A stretch of 64,000 nucleotides of DNA from positions 503,939 to 567,938 of the forward strand of contig NZ_CP061288.1 of assembly GCF_018687355.1 (NCBI RefSeq), read 5' to 3'. How positions within the stretch are numbered: the stretch's first letter is position 1; each line of letters opens with the position of its first letter. The notes beneath the pieces are model-generated. The model searched no databases, was not told where the DNA came from, and saw only the letters and a program-made list of their open reading frames with translations. This DNA is from Polynucleobacter sp. VK25. GTDB lineage: Bacteria > Pseudomonadota > Gammaproteobacteria > Burkholderiales > Burkholderiaceae. Below, piece after piece: positions 55,869-63,050 of the stretch. A program made the position numbers and the translations under genes.

Positions 55869-58265
55869 ATGAATAAGCCAAGTGATTTAAAAGGAATGGT
55901 GCTTGATCCGGTAACGAATGATCAACGTTATATCGGTCATAGCGAGCCAAGGCATGGTGCTCGCCGTCTGCTAGAAGGTCAGGGCACTTACATTGACGAT
56001 ATTCAGTTGCCACGTATGGCCCATGTAGTGTTTTGGCGCTCTCCAGTGGCACACATGAAGATCGGCAAAATTCATACAGAGCATGCTAGCAAGATGCCGG
56101 GTGTACTGGCGGTTATTGATGGTGTACAAATGGCAAAAATTTGTAAGCCTTGGGTTGCAACTTTAGGCCATTTGGCAGGCATGAAGTCAGCTCCTCAGCA
56201 TGCATTGGCAATTGATCGCGCTTGTTGGCAGGGCGAGCCAGTAGTGGCGGTAGTTGCTGAAACCCGTGCGCAAGCAGAAGATGCCTTGCAGCATGTCGAT
56301 GTTGAGTGGGAGGAGTTGCCAGCCGTTGTATCTATGGAAACTGCACTAGATGCAGATACTCCTGTAATACATCCAGAGCTTGGTGACAATTTATGTTTTA
56401 CCCGTACCTTAGATGTTGGTAATGTCGATGAAGTGTTTGCAACAGCAGATGTCGTCGCCGAGGCTACTTTTGGATTTGGGCGTCACACTGGCGTAACGCT
56501 TGAACCGCGTTGCCAAATTGCAGATTACAACCCAGGCGATCGTCGCTTGACGGTATATCACTCTCAACAAGCACCACACATGATGCAAGATTTATATTGC
56601 CGTCAGTTTGGGCTTTCAGAATCTGATGTGCATGTGATTTGTAAAGATGTGGGTGGATCCTTTGGCATCAAAGTTCACGCATATCCGGACGACTTTGCAA
56701 CTGTGGGTCTCGCAATGATGCTTGAGCGCCCTGTGAAGTTTGTTGCGGATCGCTTGGAATCATTTACAAGTGATATTCATGCACGTGAGCATCGTATCAA
56801 AGGCCGTATTGCCGCTAACAAAGCAGGCGATATCCTCGCATTTGAAATCGATGACTTAACTGCCATCGGCCCTTACTCGATGTTCCCAAGGACAAGCGCC
56901 ATTGAGGGTAATCAGGTGGTGAACTTGGTGGGTGGCCCATACAAGCATCAGAACTATCGCGCTCAATTAAATGTCGTTTTCCAGAATAAAACCCCAACCT
57001 GTCAATATCGTGGGGTAGGTCATCCAATTGCCTGTGCAGTTACCGAGGGTTTAGTTGATTTAGCTGCGCAAAAATTGCAGATGGATCCACTTGAGTTCCG
57101 CAAACGTAACGTCATCCCAGATGATGCTTATCCATGCTCCGGAATTTCTGGCATTAAGTTAGAAGTGCTTTCGCATGAGCAATGCTTGCGAGCAATTGAA
57201 AAAATGATGGACTACCCAGCATTACGTAAAGAGCAGGCAGAATTACGTAAGAAGGGTATTTATCGCGGTATTGGATTTGCGACCCTAATCGAACTCACAA
57301 ATCCAAGTCCCGCTTTTTATGGAGTGGGCGGTGCTCGCATTGCGTCTCAGGATGGTGCTACGGTGCGCATGGACCCAAGCGGTGTGATCTCTGTATTAAT
57401 TGGTGTGGGTGAGCAGGGCCAGGGTACAGAAGGTATCTACACTCAAATTGCAGCCGATGCTGTTGGAGTTTCAATCGATCAAGTGCGCGTAGTGACTGGC
57501 GATACTGATGTCACACCTTATGGTGGCGGCACTTGGGCGTCACGTGGCGCTGGTGTAGGCGGCGAAGCAGTTCTATTAGCCTCTCAAGCGCTGCAAGAAA
57601 ACATTATTAAGCTTGCTGGCACTATTTTAAATCGTCCTGTTACGGAACTCATTGCGCGACGTGGTCATATCTTAGACAAAGCCACTGGTGAACAGTTGAT
57701 GCCATTTAGTGAAGTGGGAAGAGTGGGTTATTTCCGTACCGATACTTTGCCAGCAGGTTTTTCTGCTGATCTGATGGTGACACGTCACTACACCCAAAAA
57801 GAATATCCATTTATCTTTACGAATGGCGTACAAGCTTCTTATGTAGAGGTTGATCCAGATACAGGCTTCGTCAAGTTATTAAAACATTGGGCAGTGGAAG
57901 ACTGTGGACGCGTGATCAATCCTATGTTGGTTAATGAGCAGGTACGCGGTGCTATTGTTCAGGGTATTGGTGGCGTTCTATTTGAAGAGTGTCTCTATGA
58001 TGAAAGTGGTTTGCTGCGTAATGGCAGCATGGCTGATTATTTAGTGCCTATGGCTAATGAGATGCCCGATATTGAAGTGGCTCACGTAGAGACTCCGACC
58101 CAGTCCTCAAAATTGGGTGCCAAAGGAGCAGGTGAAGCTGGCACTGCAGGTGCACCAGGCGCTGTTCAAAACGCAATCAATGATGCCTTGGCGCCATTTA
58201 ATGCAACCGTCTTTGATCAGCCGATTACCTGCGAAAAGATCCTGCGGGCTCTCAAGAAAATCTAA
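55869..58265 (+). CDS. Molybdenum hydroxylase large subunit (CoxL/XdhB-like)
   Basis: The molybdopterin subunit, 798 residues, hydroxylating a substrate carbon with water-derived oxygen. Active-loop residues at 378-386 read CQYRGVGHP. Form I CO dehydrogenase has AYxCSFR, so this is not that enzyme. The catalytic Glu is Glu756 in GAGEAGT. QGTEGIYTQIA and GGGTWASRGAG line the cofactor. It likely hydroxylates an N-heterocycle or aldehyde; the substrate is unknown. There is no CoxD/E/F or XdhC-type maturation gene nearby. Confidence 0.92.
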   Translation: MNKPSDLKGMVLDPVTNDQRYIGHSEPRHGARRLLEGQGTYIDDIQLPRMAHVVFWRSPVAHMKIGKIHTEHASKMPGVLAVIDGVQMAKICKPWVATLGHLAGMKSAPQHALAIDRACWQGEPVVAVVAETRAQAEDALQHVDVEWEELPAVVSMETALDADTPVIHPELGDNLCFTRTLDVGNVDEVFATADVVAEATFGFGRHTGVTLEPRCQIADYNPGDRRLTVYHSQQAPHMMQDLYCRQFGLSESDVHVICKDVGGSFGIKVHAYPDDFATVGLAMMLERPVKFVADRLESFTSDIHAREHRIKGRIAANKAGDILAFEIDDLTAIGPYSMFPRTSAIEGNQVVNLVGGPYKHQNYRAQLNVVFQNKTPTCQYRGVGHPIACAVTEGLVDLAAQKLQMDPLEFRKRNVIPDDAYPCSGISGIKLEVLSHEQCLRAIEKMMDYPALRKEQAELRKKGIYRGIGFATLIELTNPSPAFYGVGGARIASQDGATVRMDPSGVISVLIGVGEQGQGTEGIYTQIAADAVGVSIDQVRVVTGDTDVTPYGGGTWASRGAGVGGEAVLLASQALQENIIKLAGTILNRPVTELIARRGHILDKATGEQLMPFSEVGRVGYFRTDTLPAGFSADLMVTRHYTQKEYPFIFTNGVQASYVEVDPDTGFVKLLKHWAVEDCGRVINPMLVNEQVRGAIVQGIGGVLFEECLYDESGLLRNGSMADYLVPMANEMPDIEVAHVETPTQSSKLGAKGAGEAGTAGAPGAVQNAINDALAPFNATVFDQPITCEKILRALKKI

Positions 58266-58291
58266 TTACATCTGAGTTTTATTGGATTTTG

Positions 58292-58322
58292 CCCACCCTC
58301 GAGCGTCTGCTTTTGGGGTGGG
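58292..58322 (+). terminator. Weak hairpin after the hydroxylase operon
   Basis: CCCACCC and GGGTGGG form a 7-base-pair stem with a 17-base loop, followed by only TTAG. It may slow or partly end transcription between the Mo subunit and the SDR gene. Confidence 0.4.
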
Positions 58323-58398
58323 TTAGCTCATCCTGTAACATCAAGTTTTGGGCAAAGCGATATGCATGCCCTCTAGTTAACTTGATACGGTAAAAGAT

Positions 58399-59175
58399 AT
58401 GTCCACATTAAAAGGTAAAACTGCCTTAGTCACCGGCTCCACTAGTGGTATCGGCTTGGGAATGGCCATTGCATTGGCAAAGCAAGGCGTCAATATTATG
58501 GTCAATGGCTTTGGCGAAAAAGACGATGCGATTGCCAAAATTAAAGCCTGCGGAGTAGAGGTGGATTATCACGGTGCAGATATGAGTAAGCCTGCTGAGA
58601 TCGAAGATCTCATTAAGCAAACACAAAAGCGCTTTGGATCATTAGACATCCTCGTCAATAATGCTGGAATTCAGTACACGGCTAATGTTGAAGATTTTCC
58701 GGCTGATAAGTGGGACGCGATTATTGCAATTAATTTAAGTTCTGCATTTCATACAACACACCATGCGTTGCCTGGAATGAAAAAGCGCAACTGGGGTCGC
58801 ATCATCAATATCGCTTCAGTGCATGGTTTGGTGGCATCTACTCAGAAGGCCGCTTATATTGCTGCTAAGCACGGTATCGTTGGTCTCACGAAAGTAATTG
58901 CTCTAGAAAATGCACGCACCGGTATTACCTGTAATGCAATTTGCCCAGGTTGGGTTTTAACCCCCTTAGTTCAAAAACAAGTAGATGCTCGCGCAGAGCG
59001 CGAAGGTATTTCTATTGAAGCGGCAAAGACTGCCTTGGTATCTGAGAAGCAGCCATCTGGAGAGTTTGTCACCCCAGAGCAATTAGCAGCCTTGGCAGTA
59101 TTTCTTTGTGGCCCAGATGCTTCTGAAGTTCGTGGCGTGGCTTGGAACATGGATGGTGGTTGGACTGCGCAATAA
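58399..59175 (+). CDS. 3-hydroxybutyrate dehydrogenase-like SDR
   Basis: A 258-residue short-chain dehydrogenase. TGSTSGIGLG is the NAD-binding glycine loop, NNAGIQYTA a structural motif, and Ser-Tyr-Lys catalysis is represented by IASVHG and YIAAKHG (Tyr and Lys four apart). The GSTSGIGLGMA...NGFGE style is that of D-3-hydroxybutyrate dehydrogenase in proteobacteria, which links polyhydroxybutyrate or short-chain acids to acetoacetate. It is 133 bases downstream of the hydroxylase, so cotranscription is not certain. Confidence 0.87.
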   Translation: MSTLKGKTALVTGSTSGIGLGMAIALAKQGVNIMVNGFGEKDDAIAKIKACGVEVDYHGADMSKPAEIEDLIKQTQKRFGSLDILVNNAGIQYTANVEDFPADKWDAIIAINLSSAFHTTHHALPGMKKRNWGRIINIASVHGLVASTQKAAYIAAKHGIVGLTKVIALENARTGITCNAICPGWVLTPLVQKQVDARAEREGISIEAAKTALVSEKQPSGEFVTPEQLAALAVFLCGPDASEVRGVAWNMDGGWTAQ

Positions 59176-59285
59176 ACTGACCTAAGTCTCTATTTTTAGT
59201 AAGAATTCTGGATTTTGGGCTGCACATACAAAATTATCAGAATCGTTTATAGTTAGACCCATCATTACTCATAGGAGATCCTTTA

Positions 59286-59879
59286 ATGGCATCAATCTTG
59301 ACCTCTTTAGGACGTACCGTATTAGCGGGCTTCGTTCTTCTCGTTCTAATTATTTTCGCTTTGGGCGGCAACTTTAGTTCTGCTGAACTCCCATTCATTT
59401 TCCGTTGGTTGCACGTGATGTTTGGTGTGATGTGGATTGGTTTGCTCTGGTACTTTAACTTTGTGCAAATTCCTTCTATGCCAAAGATTCCTGATGAGCA
59501 AAAGCCAGCGATTGGTAAAGTGATTGCTCCTGCAGCATTGTTCTGGTTCCGCTACGCAGCATTGTTTACTGTAGTTACTGGTTTGATCGTTGCTGCATTA
59601 AGTGGTTATTTGCATCAAGCCTTCACATTACAAGCTCCATTCCGCGCAATCGGTTTGGGTATGTGGATTGCTTTGGTAATGGCCTTCAACGTTTGGTTCA
59701 TCATTTGGCCAAATCAAAAACGTGCTCTTGGCATCGTTGCTGTTGAAGCTGACGTAAAAGCAAAATCTGCTCGCGTTGCGATGTTGACTTCCCGTCTGAA
59801 TACATTGTTATCAGTGCCAATGTTGTTCTTGATGGTTGCTCAATCACACAACACTACTTGGTTCGTGATCGTTTCTTAA
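59286..59879 (+). CDS. PuuD-type urate hydroxylase-like membrane protein
   Basis: A 197-residue protein with about five hydrophobic segments. FIFRWLHVMFGVMWIGLLWYFNFVQIPSM (key residues His, Trp-Ile-Gly and Asn-Phe-Val-Gln) resembles the membrane domain of PuuD (Urate_ox_N family). It lacks the C-terminal cytochrome c domain found in longer PuuD proteins, so urate activity is doubtful. An AGGAG precedes the start. TATAGT at 59248-59253 is a possible -10. A strong terminator follows. Confidence 0.65.
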   Translation: MASILTSLGRTVLAGFVLLVLIIFALGGNFSSAELPFIFRWLHVMFGVMWIGLLWYFNFVQIPSMPKIPDEQKPAIGKVIAPAALFWFRYAALFTVVTGLIVAALSGYLHQAFTLQAPFRAIGLGMWIALVMAFNVWFIIWPNQKRALGIVAVEADVKAKSARVAMLTSRLNTLLSVPMLFLMVAQSHNTTWFVIVS

Positions 59880-59899
59880 TCACTGCCGGCTGCATAAAT

Positions 59900-59926
59900 A
59901 AAAGGCCCGCTTTGCGGGCCTTTTTG
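59900..59926 (+). terminator. Intrinsic terminator after the PuuD-type gene
   Basis: AAAAGGCCCGC and GCGGGCCTTTT form an 11-base-pair stem with loop TTT, followed by T's. It is also usable by the converging rubredoxin reductase gene that ends at 59972. Confidence 0.92.
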
Positions 59927-59971
59927 TTTCCCCCTTCCCCAGCAAAGCCGAGGAAAGAGAAGGGTGCTTTA

Positions 59972-61156
59972 TTAAGCCAGGATTGCAGGTAGTTCTTTGG
60001 TGAGGGCGCCACGTTGTGCAGTAGCTGCACCCATTAATACGAATCCTAATAACTTACCATCCGCTGACTCAAAGCGAGACTCTAGTCCGCCCTCTACAGG
60101 CGTTGTAGTCCACTTGCCTGCCGCACCCCTAGCTGGGGGCGAAACGATCGTGGCTAAGGCGGGTGTTTTTACCATTACTGGCATTGCTGGGTAGCTCAAT
60201 GCAGTGGTTTGTCCTGTTAAGGTTGGAGCTAAAGCTCTTGCTGCTTGCATGATGGGCATGACGTAAGGCAAAACCAAACCATCAACCTCTGCACAATCTC
60301 CAAGAGAAAAGATATTTTTAATATTGGTTTCTAGCTCGCGATTTACCTGGATACCAATGTCGGTATGAATACCCGCAGCTTTGGCTAATTCAAGTCTGGG
60401 CTTTAGACCAACAGCAGATAAAAAGACATCACAAGAAATGATGTCGCCATTTGCTAGTGTGACCTGCAGAGCATCACTGTGACGATCGATTGCTTGAACA
60501 GTTGTAGAGAGATGCCAATGCACGCCAGCTGCACTTAATTTACTTTGCAGTTCAAGTGCTGCAGCTTCGGGTAGAAGCCGCCCTAAGGCTTGCGGGGCTA
60601 GATCAATCACATTTACTTCATATCCGCCCAGCACTAGATCATTGGCAAACTCACAGCCAATCAGGCCGGCACCCAAAATGGCGACTTTCTTTTTGCCTGC
60701 GATAGCAGTCCGAAAACGGGCATAGTCCTCAAGATCATTAACAGTGATAACTTCGTTGGCTGCATTACCTTGAAGCGGTAAACGAATTTGATCGGCGCCC
60801 AAAGCCATGACAAGCTTTCCATAAGCTACCTCACCTTTGCTGGTTTGAATTGTTTGTGCGCCAGTATTAATTGCGCTGACGTCACATTCGCCCATGACGG
60901 TCAACTCCAGTTGTGCAGCCATACCATCAACGGGAGTGGAAATTAATTGTGCAGCTTCTTTCTTGCTAGCAAGGGCGGTAGAGAGCATAGGCTTGGAATA
61001 AAAATATCCAGGCTCTCTCGTTACCAAAGTAATTGGAACTGTTTTATCTAACTTGCGGATTTCACGGATGAGAGTGTAGCCAGCTAATCCGCTGCCAATG
61101 ATGACAATTGCGGATTGGGATTGGGGGGTGGTTTGATCCAAAACTGGGCTCTCCAA
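59972..61156 (-). CDS. Rubredoxin reductase-like NAD(P)H flavoprotein
   Basis: A 394-residue FAD/NAD pyridine nucleotide-disulfide-type oxidoreductase. VIIGSGLAGYTLIREI binds FAD near residue 18, AILGAGLIGCEFAND is the NAD site near residue 160, and NIFSLGDCAEVDG closes the FAD site. It passes electrons from NAD(P)H to rubredoxin, which is encoded 46 bases upstream on the same strand and feeds the rubrerythrin. Confidence 0.88.
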   Translation of the reverse strand: MESPVLDQTTPQSQSAIVIIGSGLAGYTLIREIRKLDKTVPITLVTREPGYFYSKPMLSTALASKKEAAQLISTPVDGMAAQLELTVMGECDVSAINTGAQTIQTSKGEVAYGKLVMALGADQIRLPLQGNAANEVITVNDLEDYARFRTAIAGKKKVAILGAGLIGCEFANDLVLGGYEVNVIDLAPQALGRLLPEAAALELQSKLSAAGVHWHLSTTVQAIDRHSDALQVTLANGDIISCDVFLSAVGLKPRLELAKAAGIHTDIGIQVNRELETNIKNIFSLGDCAEVDGLVLPYVMPIMQAARALAPTLTGQTTALSYPAMPVMVKTPALATIVSPPARGAAGKWTTTPVEGGLESRFESADGKLLGFVLMGAATAQRGALTKELPAILA

Positions 61157-61202
61157 ATAACAAAAAAGTAAGCGGGGTAAAAGTAGGGGTGCTAAATGAG
61201 CT

Positions 61203-61370
61203 TTAGCTTACCTGAACCATTTCAAAGTCGGCTTTTGCAACGCCGCAGTCAGGACATTCCCAGTCTTCTGGTACATCAGCCCAGAGGGTTCCAGCCGGAA
61301 TGCCATCTTCTGGGATGCCTTTGGCTTCGTCATATATATAGCCGCATACGATACATTGGTAAGTTTTCAT
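61203..61370 (-). CDS. Rubredoxin
   Basis: A 55-residue electron carrier. Translating the minus strand from ATG 61370 gives the two knuckles Cys6-IV-Cys9-GY and Cys39-PD-Cys42-G, with YDEAKG and the [12 protein letters not shown] block intact, so one iron is bound by four cysteines. The stop is at 61203. It lies between rubrerythrin and rubredoxin reductase, forming a complete NAD(P)H to rubrerythrin chain. Confidence 0.96.
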   Translation of the reverse strand: MKTYQCIVCGYIYDEAKGIPEDGIPAGTLWADVPEDWECPDCGVAKADFEMVQVS

Positions 61371-61431
61371 TTTGATTCCTTAAATAGTTTGCTGATTTTA
61401 AATTTAATTGCTAAATCTTTCTGCATTGCCC

Positions 61432-61917
61432 TTATTGAGCTGCAAATACCTTGGCTTTTTCTAAAGCCTGCTTGTAGTGGTTTGCATGTCGTTCTTCAAC
61501 ATTGGCTAAGGCTGCAAAGCGTTTTGCTGCTTTAGCTAATACTGCTTGGAACTGCTCTGCATGCTCTTTTGACTCTGCGATTTGCTCATCAATCTCCTGG
61601 ATTGCAGCAGCATTACCTTCTTCTACTGCTGTTTTGCGAAATGATGGGTACATTTCAGTGTACTCATAAGTCTCGCCTTCAATAGCGATCTCCAAAGCAC
61701 GCGCTGGGGTAATAGTGCCAGCAGGGTAGAGTAAATCTAAGTGGCCGAACGCATGCATCACTTCCTGATCAGCAGTGGCCTCGAAAATCTTTGCTGTTTC
61801 CTCATCGCCAGCAGCGCGAGCCAATTTTGCAAAATAACGATACTTAATATGAGCCATAGATTCGCCTGCAAAGGCAGACTCTAAGTTTTGGATGGTTTTG
61901 ATTTCTGGGCGTGTCAT
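61432..61917 (-). CDS. Rubrerythrin without rubredoxin domain
   Basis: A diiron peroxidase that reduces H2O2 using rubredoxin electrons, 161 residues. Ligands include Glu19 (GESMAH), Glu52-x-x-His55 (QEVMHAFGH), and ExxH-like sets in SKEHAEQF and EERHANHY. The usual C-terminal rubredoxin domain is missing and is instead the separate gene downstream. The start ATG 61917 has AAGGAA upstream; an in-frame ATG at 61977 would add 20 residues unlike the family. Confidence 0.92.
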   Translation of the reverse strand: MTRPEIKTIQNLESAFAGESMAHIKYRYFAKLARAAGDEETAKIFEATADQEVMHAFGHLDLLYPAGTITPARALEIAIEGETYEYTEMYPSFRKTAVEEGNAAAIQEIDEQIAESKEHAEQFQAVLAKAAKRFAALANVEERHANHYKQALEKAKVFAAQ

Positions 61918-62025
61918 TTTGATTCCTTTTTTAAGACATACGGTTTGTTGAGTCCTATTTACTGCTTTCTCAACCATGAATGCAGTGTGCGCCTTATTTG
62001 TTTATCAGTCCAATGAATCATTATG

Positions 62026-62052
62026 ATAGTATTAATCTAATTATTCGATAAT
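62026..62052. promoter_or_regulatory. OxyR-like site between rubrerythrin and oxyR
   Basis: ATAG-N7-CTAA (62026-62040) matches seven of eight core positions of the OxyR half-site ATAG-N7-CTAT. A second partial ATAA follows after seven bases. It lies in the 144-base divergent region, 22 bases before the oxyR ATG. Confidence 0.45.
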
Positions 62053-62061
62053 GGAGAGAAA

Positions 62062-62967
62062 ATGGCGTATCTTCCGTCTCTAAGACAGTTGGGGTATTTC
62101 GTTGCTTTGGCAAAAGAGCTCAATTTCACCCGTGCAGCCCAGGCTTGTTTCGTGGGGCAGTCCACTTTAAGTGCCGGACTAAAAGAGTTGGAGGATGCTC
62201 TAGGCATTCATTTGGTCGAGCGCGATCGCCAGAATGTTTCGATTACTCCAATCGGGTTAGAGGTGTTAGAGCGTGCCAAAGTAATCTTGGCGGCATCAGA
62301 GGATTTGGTTGAATATGCTGGCGCTACCGGCAAACCCATGACCGCAACTATTCGGTTAGGTGTCATTCCAACCATTGCACCATTTTTATTGCCTAAAGTG
62401 TTGCCTGATATTCGCAAGCGCTTTCCAGAGCTCAAAATTACTCTCAGAGAAGATCTCACAGCAAATTTACTTTCCAGATTGGCTGAGCACAAATTGGATT
62501 TTGCTTTAATAGCGCTGCCATATGACGTAGACGGTCTACTGGTTCAAGAATTATTTGATGATCATTTTTGGTTGGTTGCCAAGGAAGGGGATCCTGCTTT
62601 AAAGGGGAAAGAGGTGACCTTGCCAGCCAAGATGGCTGAGCGACTCCTATTGCTGGAAGAGGGACATTGTTTGCGAGAGCATAGTTTACAAGCCTGCAAG
62701 CGCGCTGACATTCGGAAAGCAGAGGGTTTGGAAGCTACTAGTCTTCTGACCTTGTTGCAAATGGTGGAGTCTGGCCTTGGAATTGCATTGCTTCCTGGAA
62801 TGGCAGTCAAAAGTAGTTTATTAAGTAACTCTGAATTAGTAGCGAAAGAGTTAGCTGCGCCAGCGCCAAAAAGAGTAATCGCATTAGTTGCAAGACCCTC
62901 TACTGCGCACACTCAAGAATTTAGTGCGTTAGCCAACTGTATTCGTGAGCAATTTGGGGTAGCTTAG
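62062..62967 (+). CDS. oxyR: Hydrogen peroxide-inducible regulator OxyR
   Basis: A LysR-family regulator of 301 residues. The N-terminal helix-turn-helix includes FTRAAQACFVGQSTLS. The peroxide-sensing cysteines are Cys203 and Cys212 (GHCLREHSLQAC), nine apart as Cys199/Cys208 in E. coli OxyR. ALPYDVDGL and GLGIALLPGMAV fit the inducer domain. It is divergent from rubrerythrin and followed by an Old Yellow Enzyme gene after 83 bases. Confidence 0.94.
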   Translation: MAYLPSLRQLGYFVALAKELNFTRAAQACFVGQSTLSAGLKELEDALGIHLVERDRQNVSITPIGLEVLERAKVILAASEDLVEYAGATGKPMTATIRLGVIPTIAPFLLPKVLPDIRKRFPELKITLREDLTANLLSRLAEHKLDFALIALPYDVDGLLVQELFDDHFWLVAKEGDPALKGKEVTLPAKMAERLLLLEEGHCLREHSLQACKRADIRKAEGLEATSLLTLLQMVESGLGIALLPGMAVKSSLLSNSELVAKELAAPAPKRVIALVARPSTAHTQEFSALANCIREQFGVA

Positions 62968-63050
62968 ACACCCCTATTACTTGCTCTGCAAAATAGATCA
63001 ATCCTTGTTAAAGTCACCCATCTTATTTATTACTTACTAAAAGGCAGCAA

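Noticed and set aside
53864..58265. Aerobic carbon monoxide dehydrogenase
   Set aside because: The large subunit lacks the AYxCSFR loop and none of the CoxD, E or F genes is present, so the CoxG/M/S/L resemblance only shows family membership.
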